The notes below the pieces were generated by a model, which worked only from the letters and a program-made list of their open reading frames with translations, was not told where the DNA came from and searched no databases. Shown piece by piece: positions 45,601-55,272 of a DNA stretch of 64,000 nt. Source of the stretch: Maritalea porphyrae (GTDB lineage: Bacteria; Pseudomonadota; Alphaproteobacteria; Rhizobiales; Devosiaceae); NCBI RefSeq assembly GCF_027213965.1, contig NZ_JAPWGX010000002.1, forward strand, positions 310,001 through 374,000, in the 5' to 3' direction. Numbering within the stretch: the first letter of the stretch is position 1; every line of letters starts with the position of its first letter. Position numbers and translations under genes: made by a program.

Positions 45601-45660
45601 ATGTCTGCTGCGATCAAAATTGCGCAGCTAAAAGACTATAAGCAACACAGGAAGGCCTGA
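45601..45660 (+). CDS. Possible 19-residue leader ORF upstream of accD
   Basis: ATG-to-TGA frame encoding [19 protein letters not shown], basic and mostly helical, with GGGGA about eight bases before its ATG. It ends eight bases before the accD start, and its last codons contain the AGGAAGG ribosome site of accD, so translating it would directly affect access to that site. It could be a coupling leader or just chance. Confidence 0.4.
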   Translation: MSAAIKIAQLKDYKQHRKA

Positions 45661-45667
45661 TAGCTTC

Positions 45668-46663
45668 ATGAACTGGATCAATTCAGTTGTTCGCCCAAAA
45701 ATCCGCTCGTTTTTGAACAAGCGTGAGAGCCCTGAAAACCTTTGGGTAAAATGTCCGCAGAGCGGCGAGATGGTGTTCTATCGCGATTTGGAAGCCAACC
45801 AATGGGTGGTGCCAAATTCTGGTTTTCATATGAAAATCAAAGCGCGTGATCGCATGAAAGCGTTCTTGGACAAAGGTGAGTACACCGAGCATGAAGTGCC
45901 CGATGTAGCCCATGATCCGCTAAAATTCCGCGCGACCAAAAAATACGCTGACCAATTGCGCGACTATCGCGCCAAAACAGACATGAAAGATTGTGTGTTG
46001 TTGGCAAGCGGCAAGCTGATTGGCCGTGATGTGACGGTTGGTGTGCAAGATTTTGACTTTGGTGGCGGATCGCTGGGTATGGCGGCTGGTGCGACCATTG
46101 TTAAGGGTCTTGAAATGGCGGTTAAAAACAAAACCCCATTTATTCTGTTCACCGCTTCTGGCGGCGCGCGCATGCAAGAGGGTATGCTTTCTTTGATGCA
46201 AATGCCGCGCACAACCGTTGCTGTGGCGCGGCTTCGTGAAGCTGGGTTGCCTTACATTGTTGTGTTTACTGACCCAACAACCGGCGGCGTTACCGCATCT
46301 TATGCGATGCTTGGGGACGTACAAATTGCTGAACCAAACGCCTTGATCGGTTTTGCTGGTCAACGGGTGATTGAACAAACCATCCGCGAGAGCTTGCCAA
46401 AGGGCTTCCAACGTTCTGAGTATTTGCTGGAACATGGGATGATCGACATGGTTGTGCATCGCCACAATCTGCGCCCAACCATTGGTAAATTGGTGGGCAT
46501 GTTTATGAAATCTCCACTCAACGATATGGAACTTGAGGCGCCTAAAAAGCAAACTGTTCGCGATGCGATTGTTGCAGCTGAAGGCGCGGGCGATGATGCT
46601 GATAACGCCCCGGCGGAAAACAGCGAAGATATCGCTCCACCCCCTGTTGCGCACGCTGAATAG
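45668..46663 (+). CDS. accD: Acetyl-CoA carboxylase carboxyltransferase beta subunit
   Basis: A 331-residue subunit that with AccA moves the carboxyl group from biotin to acetyl-CoA, the first step of fatty acid synthesis. The crotonase core with [36 protein letters not shown] and [15 protein letters not shown] is intact. The usual N-terminal zinc ribbon is not: of its four cysteines only Cys29 remains, the others being Ser32, Val48 and Ser51. The C-terminal 40 residues are acidic and Pro/Ala-rich. It lies between trpA and folC as in related genomes. Confidence 0.96.
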   Translation: MNWINSVVRPKIRSFLNKRESPENLWVKCPQSGEMVFYRDLEANQWVVPNSGFHMKIKARDRMKAFLDKGEYTEHEVPDVAHDPLKFRATKKYADQLRDYRAKTDMKDCVLLASGKLIGRDVTVGVQDFDFGGGSLGMAAGATIVKGLEMAVKNKTPFILFTASGGARMQEGMLSLMQMPRTTVAVARLREAGLPYIVVFTDPTTGGVTASYAMLGDVQIAEPNALIGFAGQRVIEQTIRESLPKGFQRSEYLLEHGMIDMVVHRHNLRPTIGKLVGMFMKSPLNDMELEAPKKQTVRDAIVAAEGAGDDADNAPAENSEDIAPPPVAHAE

Positions 46664-46671
46664 ACACAAAC

Positions 46672-47976
46672 GTGACCCGCACCGAGGAAATTACGCAGCG
46701 CCTGTTGGCGCTGCATCCCAAAAAGATGGATCTTTCTTTGGAGCGGCTTAATCGTTTGCTTGCCCAATTGGATCATCCTGAAAACCAGTTGCCGCCGGTC
46801 ATTCACGTGGCGGGGACCAATGGCAAAGGCTCAACCATTGCCTTTATGCGCGCCATGCTGGAAGCAGCGGGCAAGCGGGTGCATGTTTATGCCAGCCCCC
46901 ACCTAACCCATTTCAATGAGCGGTTTCGCCTGGCGGGCACATTTGTTGACGACAAGCGGTTAAACGAAACGCTGGAGCGGATCGAAAAGATCAACGCTGG
47001 GCAAACCATTACTTTTTTTGAGATCACCACGGCGGTTGCCTTTGATCTGTTCTGCCAGGTTGAAGCGGACTATGTGTTGCTTGAAACAGGGCTTGGTGGG
47101 CGCCTTGATAGCACAAATGTAGTGCCCAACCCGCTTGGATGCGTGATCACCCCCATTTCCATCGACCATGTGCAGTTTTTGGGCAATACGATTGAAAAAA
47201 TCGCGTTTGAAAAGGCCGGGATTTTGAAGTCTGGCGCAAAGGCAGTGTTCTCGCGCCAAACCCATGATGCAATGGATGTGCTGGAAAAGCGCGCCGCTGA
47301 ATTGGGCATTACCCCTTTCATTTGCGGGCAAGAATTTGATGGATATCCAGAGCGTGACCGCTTCGTTTATCAAGACCTTGATGGCTTAGAGGATTTGCCG
47401 CCGCCGCGCCTAAAAGGCATTCATCAATTTGAGAACGCCTCAACGGCCATTGCGGCGCTCAAGCATTTTGGAACCGGCATTAGCTCTGAAGCTATAGCAA
47501 AGGGCATGGAAACGGTTACATGGCCCGCACGGATGCAGCCTTTACCCGGTCTATTGCAGGATATGCTGATTAAAGGCAGCGACCTGTGGCTTGATGGCGG
47601 GCACAATGTGGCCGGCGCACAAGTTTTGGCCCAAGCATTGGGTGACCTGAACGACAAACAGTCCAAACCGCTTACGCTTATTCTTGGTATGTTGGGCAAT
47701 AAAGACGTCGAAGGCTATCTAAGCTGCTTTGAGGGCCTGGCCAAACGGGTGATCACAGTGCCGGTGCCAGCGGATGATCTGACCACCAATGCGGGCACTT
47801 CGCCTCAGGACTTGGCGGATCTGGCGATCAAGCACGGCTTTGCGGCAACGCACACCCAGTCCGTGCAAGAAGCGCTGAAACTTGTGGCGCGTGATGAGGG
47901 CCAACGGGTTGTGATTTGCGGTTCGCTCTATTTGGCCGGAGATGTCTTAGGGCAAAACAAAACGCCGCCCCAATAG
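46672..47976 (+). CDS. folC: Dihydrofolate / folylpolyglutamate synthase
   Basis: A 434-residue bifunctional ligase that makes dihydrofolate and extends its glutamate tail. The ATP-binding loop is HVAGTNGKGST near residue 43, then SPHLTHFNERFRL, LLETGLGGRLDSTN and the linker to the C-terminal domain with WLDGGHNVAGA. It starts with GTG eight bases after accD. Its stop codon forms the loop of the terminator at 47962-47988. Confidence 0.95.
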   Translation: MTRTEEITQRLLALHPKKMDLSLERLNRLLAQLDHPENQLPPVIHVAGTNGKGSTIAFMRAMLEAAGKRVHVYASPHLTHFNERFRLAGTFVDDKRLNETLERIEKINAGQTITFFEITTAVAFDLFCQVEADYVLLETGLGGRLDSTNVVPNPLGCVITPISIDHVQFLGNTIEKIAFEKAGILKSGAKAVFSRQTHDAMDVLEKRAAELGITPFICGQEFDGYPERDRFVYQDLDGLEDLPPPRLKGIHQFENASTAIAALKHFGTGISSEAIAKGMETVTWPARMQPLPGLLQDMLIKGSDLWLDGGHNVAGAQVLAQALGDLNDKQSKPLTLILGMLGNKDVEGYLSCFEGLAKRVITVPVPADDLTTNAGTSPQDLADLAIKHGFAATHTQSVQEALKLVARDEGQRVVICGSLYLAGDVLGQNKTPPQ

Positions 47977-47988
47977 TTGGCGCGGCGT
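47962..47988. terminator. Bidirectional terminator overlapping the folC stop
   Basis: ACGCCGC-C-CCAA / TTGG-C-GCGGCGT (11 pairs, one C-C mismatch) with the folC TAG as loop. A T-rich run follows on the plus strand, and TTTTGTTTT follows on the minus strand for the convergent thioredoxin gene. Confidence 0.8.
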
Positions 47989-48017
47989 CTTTCATTTTTT
48001 TAGAACCATTCGATGCT

Positions 48018-48341
48018 TTAAGCGGCGTAGCCTTCAAGCCATTTTACCAGCCCCACATGGGACAGCGTTGCGCCCACTTTCATGTCGACAACCTCTCCGC
48101 CTTTGAACAGCAAATAGGTGGGCATGTTGCGCACACCATATTGGCTCATGGTCGATGGGTTATCAGCGCCATTGAGCTTAACAAGCTTCACTCTACCTGT
48201 AAGGTCGCCAGCGGCTTTTTCCAAAATCGGGTCCATCGCTTTGCACGGTGCGCACCAATCTGCCCAAAAGTCGACCAGCACGGGCTGGTCGCTTTGCAAA
48301 ACTTCGGCGGCAAAATTGGTGTCGTCAACGTCTTTTAGCAT
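48018..48341 (-). CDS. Thioredoxin with CAPC active site
   Basis: A 107-residue thioredoxin. The redox centre is WCAPC (Cys30 and Cys33) in place of the usual WCGPC, and the cis-proline motif is MPTYLLFKGGE. Of two possible starts (TTG 48344 or ATG 48341) I take the ATG. It lies just downstream of a second, canonical thioredoxin of equal length and similar sequence ([37 protein letters not shown]), so the pair looks like a tandem duplication whose members have diverged. The Gly-to-Ala change should shift redox potential or partner choice; its client is unknown. Confidence 0.92.
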   Translation of the reverse strand: MLKDVDDTNFAAEVLQSDQPVLVDFWADWCAPCKAMDPILEKAAGDLTGRVKLVKLNGADNPSTMSQYGVRNMPTYLLFKGGEVVDMKVGATLSHVGLVKWLEGYAA

Positions 48342-48355
48342 CAAGTTCGTTCCTA

Positions 48356-48679
48356 TTAAGCCGCGTGTCCTTCAAGCCATTTCACAAGGCCCGCTTTTGG
48401 CTCGCCCGCGCCCACTTTCATGTCCGCAGCTTCGCCGCCTTTGAACAAGATCATGGTTGGAATGGAGCGAATGCCATATTGCGCTGCAATGTTTGGATTT
48501 TCATCAACATTGACTTTGACAATTTTCACTTTGCCAGCCAACTCAGTTGAGATCTCTTCCAAAACAGGTGCGATCGCCTTACATGGGCCACACCATTCGG
48601 CCCAAAAATCGACCAATACGGGAACTTTTGCGCTTAGAACTTCTTCTGAGAATTGTGCTTCTGATACTTGGGTGGTCAT
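48356..48679 (-). CDS. trxA: Thioredoxin TrxA
   Basis: A 107-residue cytoplasmic thioredoxin with WCGPC (Cys30, Cys33), buried Asp in VLVDFWAEW and cis-Pro in [11 protein letters not shown]. It reduces disulfides in many proteins, fed by thioredoxin reductase. The addA-trxA-folC neighbourhood is conserved in this order. It is 14 bases upstream of the CAPC paralogue and probably cotranscribed with it. Confidence 0.95.
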   Translation of the reverse strand: MTTQVSEAQFSEEVLSAKVPVLVDFWAEWCGPCKAIAPVLEEISTELAGKVKIVKVNVDENPNIAAQYGIRSIPTMILFKGGEAADMKVGAGEPKAGLVKWLEGHAA

Positions 48680-48775
48680 AGCCTGCCCCTTTCTTAAACT
48701 AGGTTGTTGCCCAGAACGTAAGAAGAGTCGCGCTCCGGTTCAAGCAAATCACGACGAGGTGAACGATTTTGTGGT

Positions 48776-51700
48776 CTATTGGAAATCTGAATCTAACAAT
48801 TTTGAGATTTTTGCATTTTCAGTCCACAAAATAGCACAGTTGATGGGGCGATTTGGAAACTGATTGCGCAGGGCTGCCCGATAGCGGGTGAGCTGTGTGT
48901 GATAGTTTTTCGGGATATCGCTGGCATCATCGGGCGGATTTGCATCCGATTTAAAGTCGACAATCAACACTTCCTCATCTTGCACCAAAAGTCGATCGAT
49001 CCGGCCCGTGATCCGGGATGGTTTGCCCTCAAACTCGATATCGGCTGCAACAGCAACTTCGCCACGTGAATTGGGACCAAACAGGTCAGCAAACTCTTGT
49101 TTGTTCAAGATGGCATTTGCTTCACCAACCATGTCGCCATGCAATTTGGGATGATTGGGCATAAGAGACAGCAGTGCTTGCGCCGCCATTTTGTCGCGTT
49201 CGCTAGCGTCAAAGCGCGGCATGAATTGCAATAGTGCATGCAAAGCTGTGCCTCGCAATCGCGCGGTTTCTCGATCAAGCCCAACGCCTCGACCAGCGCT
49301 TTGTGTTTCATCGTGCTTAGAGGGTTCAACAATGCGGCGTGTTAGTGGAACAGGTGCTGGGGCGTCGATCCAATCTGGTAACGGTGAGGGTGGAACTGCA
49401 TCGCCCTCTGCACGCGCTAAAAAGCGGTGTTCAGCATCCGCTGGATATCGCCAAGCTATGGTTTGCTGATGCTCATCTTTGATCTCAGCACAATGGGCAG
49501 ACAGGCCATCATAGACCATTTGGTACCAGCTGTTTTCTTGTCCGCGTTTAGCAACGCCAGTGACGTAAAGCTCGTCCTCGGCCCGGGTGAGCGCCACATA
49601 GAGTTTGCGGCGATATTCGGCTTGGTCTTTTTCTTTTTCGCGCTCAATTAGCTCCTGCACGTTTGCCGCTTGGCTTTTTGACGAGCCTTGCGCCCAAAGC
49701 AAAAATGCGTTTTGCGGCGCGTCATGGTCCGCTTCAAGCAAAATGGATTTGGCGTTCTGTTTGCCCGCCGGCGAAGAAGTCGCATCAATGCAAAAGACAA
49801 TCGGGGCCTCTAAGCCTTTTGCGCCATGCACCGTCATCACCCGGATGGAACCGCCCGCTTCGCTTAACTCGCGTTTAATCTGGCTTTCGCTCTGGCGCAT
49901 GGCGGTCACGAACCCCAGCATTGAGGGTTGATCGGTTTGTTCGTGCGCCAATGCCATATTGAGGAATTCATTGATCACATCATCAATTTCGGGGCCCAAA
50001 CGGGCATGCATTTTTTTAAGCCCCTGCTCTTTGAATAGGATGTGGGCGAAAAACTCGTAAGGGCGATCAAGATCGATACGATTGCGCCACTGTCGGATCA
50101 CTTCCACGGCCTCATTCGCATCAGCTTGCGTTTTTGCGTCGGCCTGCAATTGCACCCATAGGGGCCAAACAGGGTTTTGTTCCTGCATCCGGCATTTGCC
50201 GCCACGCATGCCCCGCGCAAGGGCAAATAATTGATCTTCATTCCATCCAAAAAGCGGCGAGCGCAGCAAAGTGGCTAAACCCAAATCATCTGCCGGGTTC
50301 ATCATAACATCGGCCAACACCAGCAGGTCTTCCACCGCGATGTGGGTTGAAACGGTCAATTTGTCTTCGCCCAGGTTGGGCAGACCTTTTTGCTTCAGTG
50401 CGCGGATCATGGCCTTAAACATGGCACCGCGCGACTGCACCAAAATCAAAATGTCGCCCGGGGTCACCGCCACATCACGATTACCCAATTGACGGCCTGT
50501 GGTGACCCACTGATCAATTGTTGAAGCGATTTTGTCGGCCAAAATGTCTTCTGGCCGGGCACGCGGATCACTTGCGGCGGTTTTATAAATTTGGTCGTTT
50601 GCGGGCTCTTCTGGCTTTTCAACCGGGTGCCAAAGTTCAACCAGACCGCCGCCCATTGTGCGTGCTGCTTCGTGCACCGTTTTCTCATCATCGCCCGTTA
50701 GGCCCTCATGGGCGAACGGTCGCTCAAAAACATGGTCTACAGCGGCAAGGATGGTTTCAACAGTGCGGAAGCTGGTTTTGAGCGTAAGGCTCTCCCAGGT
50801 GCGTTGCGCGGTCATGGCTTGCAAGCCAAGTTTGCGGCCTGTTTCGCCAAATAGGCGCGGCTCTGCCCCTTGGAAGCTAAAAATCGATTGTTTTTCATCC
50901 CCTACAGCAAAGACCGAGCGAGGACGTTCAATGGCACTGTCCCCATCAAAGAAGTCTGCCAATAAGGCTTCCACAATCCGCCATTGTTCGGGGTTGGTGT
51001 CTTGGCTTTCGTCGACCAAAATGTGGGTGATGCCCGCATCCAATTTATAAGCGATCCAATGTTTAAACTCAGATTGCTCCAAAAGTTGGCGCAGATGGAT
51101 TATCAGATCATCAAAATCAAGCAGTGAGCGCGCACGTTTTTGCGCATCATATTGGTGAAAGATCGCTTCGATCGTGGCCAATAGAGCAAGCGACTGGTCC
51201 AATGTTTTGGCGGCCAAATAGGTCTGGCATAAAGCTTCTAGCCGCTCGGTTTCATTTTCGAGCTGTTCGGCAAGCAATGGATTGTTTTTTGCAACGCCCG
51301 AATGCGCTTCATGGCCTTTGCCCGGGCGGGTGCCATCTGGTTTTAGGAAAGTAGCAAAAACCAGTTCTGGTGTGACCGGTTGCCCAACTGCTTTTGTCAA
51401 TTTTTTATTGAAGTTCTTCGCCACACCAAGATGCGTAAGCTCGGCTGAAACAGCGCCATATTCGCTTGGCTTCAAAATAGCTTCTGCCAACACCTGCGCC
51501 GCGACACTGGCCAACGTCTGGTCTTGCGTAAGCCCCAGTAGAGTTTGCAGGTTGGCTTGACAGCGCGCTTTATTGGCAAGCACCAAACGCAATTTTGCAC
51601 CAAACGACAATGCGCCAGAAATGGCATCTTCAAGTCCAGTATCGGATGCAATATTGAACAGTTTGATGACGGCTTTTCCCAACTCTTCGTCGTCAAATCG

Positions 51701-52210
51701 TTGTGCCAGCACTTTTTCGCGAGCAGCGCGGAGCAATTCAAATTGTTCGGCGTCGTCGATGACTTGAAAATCAAATGGCACCCCAGCTTCCAGTGGAAAG
51801 CGGTGAAGTACGCTTTCGGAAAATGCGTGAATGGTGTTGATCTTAAGCCCACCCGGGGTTTCGAGTGCTTGGGCAAAAAGTTGTCGGGCGCGGTTGAGGC
51901 GCGTTTCATCGGGCCGCTTGTGTTCAAGCTCGATGATCGCTTCACTTAGTGCTTCATCATCCATTACCGCCCATTGACCCAGCTCTTTGGTCACCCGGGC
52001 GCGCATTTCAGCGGCGGCGGCCTTTGTGTAAGTCAAACACAGCACTTGTTCGGGCGGCACGCCATCAATCAACAAACGCAATACGCGGCGGCTCAATACA
52101 TAGGTTTTGCCGGACCCTGCGTTGGCTTTCACCCAAACGTTTGCGCTTGGATCAGCGGCTTTTGCTTGATTGGATTTTGTTTCGTCAGAGATTGAAAGTG
52201 GGCCCCTCAT
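48776..52210 (-). CDS. addA: AddA helicase-nuclease of double-strand break repair
   Basis: A 1144-residue UvrD-like helicase with C-terminal nuclease, the alphaproteobacterial counterpart of RecB. Helicase motifs include Walker A NAGSGKT near residue 29-35, CLTYTKAAAAEMRARV, LVDESQDTNPEQW (motif II), VGDEKQSIFSFQGA (III), and VMTVHGAKGLEAPIVFC and YVALTRAEDELYV (V-VI). The RecB-type nuclease motif GRIDRLLVQDEEVLIVDFKS is near residue 1090. With AddB it resects broken ends for RecA. The start overlaps the addB stop by four bases. Confidence 0.96.
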   Translation of the reverse strand: MRGPLSISDETKSNQAKAADPSANVWVKANAGSGKTYVLSRRVLRLLIDGVPPEQVLCLTYTKAAAAEMRARVTKELGQWAVMDDEALSEAIIELEHKRPDETRLNRARQLFAQALETPGGLKINTIHAFSESVLHRFPLEAGVPFDFQVIDDAEQFELLRAAREKVLAQRFDDEELGKAVIKLFNIASDTGLEDAISGALSFGAKLRLVLANKARCQANLQTLLGLTQDQTLASVAAQVLAEAILKPSEYGAVSAELTHLGVAKNFNKKLTKAVGQPVTPELVFATFLKPDGTRPGKGHEAHSGVAKNNPLLAEQLENETERLEALCQTYLAAKTLDQSLALLATIEAIFHQYDAQKRARSLLDFDDLIIHLRQLLEQSEFKHWIAYKLDAGITHILVDESQDTNPEQWRIVEALLADFFDGDSAIERPRSVFAVGDEKQSIFSFQGAEPRLFGETGRKLGLQAMTAQRTWESLTLKTSFRTVETILAAVDHVFERPFAHEGLTGDDEKTVHEAARTMGGGLVELWHPVEKPEEPANDQIYKTAASDPRARPEDILADKIASTIDQWVTTGRQLGNRDVAVTPGDILILVQSRGAMFKAMIRALKQKGLPNLGEDKLTVSTHIAVEDLLVLADVMMNPADDLGLATLLRSPLFGWNEDQLFALARGMRGGKCRMQEQNPVWPLWVQLQADAKTQADANEAVEVIRQWRNRIDLDRPYEFFAHILFKEQGLKKMHARLGPEIDDVINEFLNMALAHEQTDQPSMLGFVTAMRQSESQIKRELSEAGGSIRVMTVHGAKGLEAPIVFCIDATSSPAGKQNAKSILLEADHDAPQNAFLLWAQGSSKSQAANVQELIEREKEKDQAEYRRKLYVALTRAEDELYVTGVAKRGQENSWYQMVYDGLSAHCAEIKDEHQQTIAWRYPADAEHRFLARAEGDAVPPSPLPDWIDAPAPVPLTRRIVEPSKHDETQSAGRGVGLDRETARLRGTALHALLQFMPRFDASERDKMAAQALLSLMPNHPKLHGDMVGEANAILNKQEFADLFGPNSRGEVAVAADIEFEGKPSRITGRIDRLLVQDEEVLIVDFKSDANPPDDASDIPKNYHTQLTRYRAALRNQFPNRPINCAILWTENAKISKLLDSDFQ

Positions 52211-55200
52211 TCATCATCTCCTTGATCGATCATCCATTCTTTTTGCCGCGCAAACTGATCATAGTCCCCAGCGAACTGCTGGTTTTCTTTGGGCATTAAT
52301 TTGGCCACCATCGCCGTTTCATCGCGCATCAGCATGATGTCCGCATAAGCAGAGAAATGTCGCCAATAGTCATCAATCAACCCATCTAAGCTTTGTTTTC
52401 CGGTGGCGAAATTGGTCACTTCAAATGGATTTGGGCCGTGGGATAGTTTTATATAGGTCAGCGCATCCGCATCGGCTTTTGGCACGTCTTTGAACCCCGC
52501 ATGGCACAAGATCATGGCCTCCATGGGCAATTGCGGGCTCATGTAGTTTTGCATGTCCTTGGCGGCAGGGACGGAGCCGGTCTTAAAATCGATCAGCTCC
52601 GCAGCCCCATCATGTTGAAGGTCAATGCGATCGGCATAGCCGTAAATCTCAAACTGTTGATCGCCCACCGGAAGCTGGCTCACCCCAAGTTTTTCCGCAT
52701 GGCGCTGTTTGATTTCAGGGTCACGCGCCACCTCATAGGTGATCACTTTGTCGGCAATGGCTGAGAAGCGCTTAAGCCAAATGTCGCGGCGGTCCGCAAC
52801 ATCATCAAGCCGAGCATAGATACGATTAGCGATCTGCATCAGCTTGTCATGGGCATCTGGGGCGGTGAAATCAAACCCCTGCTCTACAAAATCGCTGAGC
52901 ACATCATGGATCAAATTGCCCCGTTCTGCGCTGTCTGGAGCAGCACCGAGTGGACGCCATTTCTTAAGGCCCAAAACATGCTTTGCATAGATCGCATAGG
53001 GGTCTCGGATGAGGGTTTCAATTTCGGTGATCGACAAACGCCGCGGGCGGATGTTGGCCGGTGGCGTAGGTGCAGGTCTGGCGCTAAGCTTTGGGGTTTC
53101 AACCGCATCTAGTTTTGCCAACATGTCTTTGAGATAGGCGGTTTTTTCGTAAAGCTGTTCGGAGCGTTTCTCACCCAAAAAGGCCTGCAGCCTTTGGATG
53201 AACCGCGAAGGGTCAGACGGCGAGGTTCCGCGCCGCTTGGCGTAGGTGATCAGCAGGTTTTCGCCCCCCATGCCCATCAAGAAATCATGGGCGGCGAGGC
53301 CAACTTTGCGTTCTGGTGGGTCAAGCGATAATGCCAGCTTCATGCCGCGCGATAACCAGGGTCCAGGCTCTGCGATTTCTGGCCACACACCTTCGTTTAA
53401 CCCGGCGAGTATCATCATGTCTGCACTGAGCAAACGGGCTTCGATGCGGCCCCAAATCTGGACGTCTTGGCGGGTTGTTTCGGGCGGGCGCACACTGATG
53501 CTTTGCATCAACAAATTGATCGACGCGATAATATCGAGCGGGCGCGAGGTGGGTGAAAAATGGGTGCAACGTGCCAGATCGTCGGCCCATTGCAATAGTT
53601 CTGTGCCCCCCTGAAACATTCCGCTTTGTGCCGCGTCTGTGCCGCAAATGTTTTGCACAAGTGCCGGGACCGCGCGGGCCAAACTGGCCAAGTTCCACGC
53701 CACTGTGCCATCCTTTTGCGCTGGCGCAATTGCGGCCTGAAGATCGTCGAGCAGTTGTGTCAGATGAACGGCTTCTTGTGGCTTTAGTCGTTTGGTGACG
53801 CGCTTGGTTTTTTTGGACACATTGTCCGCGATCAATTGTTTGATGCCCTCAAGACCATTGATGCCGCGCGCGCCGCGTAGAACGCTGAGATCGAGAAGTT
53901 CGCGCAGTTTGGAGATTTCAGCCCGGTCGCGGCCCAAGCGCACATTGCGGTTCGCTAATAGGGCCACCAAATCCACGGGATTAAAATCAGAATGCAGCGC
54001 GGCCAACAGTTGACGCAGCCAACGCCCGGCTGGGGACTGGCCAAGGGGCATGCCAGCGCTGTCGTCGATCACAATGTCAAAGCGTTCAAGTTCAACTTTG
54101 ATGCGGCGTGCCAAATCGCGGTCTGGAGAAATAATGCCCACCTGTTGACCTTTTTCCACCGCTTCACGGGCGGCAAGCGCGATGGCGCGGGCTTCTTGGT
54201 CTAGGTTTTCAACCGCCAACACCCCCACCTGTTCAAGCGCTTTGCAAAAGGCTGTTGGGTCAATGTTTTGACGATCGCTATGCCAATTTGACGTTTGTTC
54301 GGGCCGGGCCAAGGTTGCATTGAGAATAGTGGGGCGGGCGTTGATCTTGTGGCCAAGTTCTTGCACCGCTGCGGGGCCTTCGCCAATTTCGCGCAATAGT
54401 TTGGCCATACCAAATTGGGGATGTGCGTGGCATTGGTTGTTGTCTTCGATGAGATGGGCGTGCTCGTCTGGTGACATTGTGGTGTCAAAACCGGGCAGTA
54501 CAATTGCCGCGTTCTCCAATTTAGCGATGCTTGAGAGAAAACGCCGGGTGGCGGGCACAGACCCGGTAGAACCAGCAGCGATCACCGGGCGCGCTCCATA
54601 GCGCAGCGCCAGCGACTCCGCGGCAAACTTGAACCGTTGGCGGCGCAACAGGGCAGCATCGATTTGGCCGATTTCTTTGAGGTGCGCGGGCCAAGCTTCA
54701 AAAGCAATGTTGAGGAACTGTAGTGTTTCTTGCCAGTTTTGCGCCAGCTCTTCGGGCACCAAATCTTTGATGCGTTCAAAGCCAATTTCTTCGGTCAAAA
54801 AGTCGTCGATCAATCCGCCAAGACTTTGCGCCATGGCCAGAATTTCGGTGGTGGATGGGGGAGAAGAGAAACCGGGCTGGCCATTTTGAACCGCGATTTG
54901 CGCCCATTTTTGGATCAATTGGCTCAAAACTGTGGTGCGATAAAGCTTTGAGGTGACGTTAAAGCTTTCAACGTCCGGGTCGGTGAAGAATGCGTTCTCC
55001 GCATCATCCCCCTCACCCAGCGTAAAAATGTTTGGCAGCAATTGGCTGCCGTCGTTCAGTTTGAGCAATTGATCAATCAGCGCTAGCCGCGCCCGTTTGG
55101 TGGGCACATAGATGGTGATATCGGACAGCCAAAATGGTCCCGTGCGCGGCCAATTGGGCAGCAAAGTGCCATCCATCAAGCCTTGAGCGAGCGTGCGCAA

Positions 55201-55245
55201 AAAAGGCGCATCGGGCGCGATGGTGAAAAGCTTTTGATGCTGCAT
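52207..55245 (-). CDS. addB: AddB nuclease subunit of double-strand break repair
   Basis: A 1012-residue partner of AddA. The N-terminal helicase-like half is inactive as a motor: no Walker A is seen near the start. The C-terminal RecB-like nuclease motif is intact (YGYADRIDLQHDGAAELIDFKTG). The four cysteines that hold an iron-sulfur cluster in the Bacillus protein are not apparent around the nuclease domain. Together with AddA it cuts both strands while unwinding. In relatives a nucleotidyltransferase and a phosphotransferase gene follow between addB and tsaE; here only 27 bases separate them. Confidence 0.93.
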   Translation of the reverse strand: MQHQKLFTIAPDAPFLRTLAQGLMDGTLLPNWPRTGPFWLSDITIYVPTKRARLALIDQLLKLNDGSQLLPNIFTLGEGDDAENAFFTDPDVESFNVTSKLYRTTVLSQLIQKWAQIAVQNGQPGFSSPPSTTEILAMAQSLGGLIDDFLTEEIGFERIKDLVPEELAQNWQETLQFLNIAFEAWPAHLKEIGQIDAALLRRQRFKFAAESLALRYGARPVIAAGSTGSVPATRRFLSSIAKLENAAIVLPGFDTTMSPDEHAHLIEDNNQCHAHPQFGMAKLLREIGEGPAAVQELGHKINARPTILNATLARPEQTSNWHSDRQNIDPTAFCKALEQVGVLAVENLDQEARAIALAAREAVEKGQQVGIISPDRDLARRIKVELERFDIVIDDSAGMPLGQSPAGRWLRQLLAALHSDFNPVDLVALLANRNVRLGRDRAEISKLRELLDLSVLRGARGINGLEGIKQLIADNVSKKTKRVTKRLKPQEAVHLTQLLDDLQAAIAPAQKDGTVAWNLASLARAVPALVQNICGTDAAQSGMFQGGTELLQWADDLARCTHFSPTSRPLDIIASINLLMQSISVRPPETTRQDVQIWGRIEARLLSADMMILAGLNEGVWPEIAEPGPWLSRGMKLALSLDPPERKVGLAAHDFLMGMGGENLLITYAKRRGTSPSDPSRFIQRLQAFLGEKRSEQLYEKTAYLKDMLAKLDAVETPKLSARPAPTPPANIRPRRLSITEIETLIRDPYAIYAKHVLGLKKWRPLGAAPDSAERGNLIHDVLSDFVEQGFDFTAPDAHDKLMQIANRIYARLDDVADRRDIWLKRFSAIADKVITYEVARDPEIKQRHAEKLGVSQLPVGDQQFEIYGYADRIDLQHDGAAELIDFKTGSVPAAKDMQNYMSPQLPMEAMILCHAGFKDVPKADADALTYIKLSHGPNPFEVTNFATGKQSLDGLIDDYWRHFSAYADIMLMRDETAMVAKLMPKENQQFAGDYDQFARQKEWMIDQGDDE

Positions 55246-55272
55246 GATACAAAGACCTAGCGGACAAACGGA

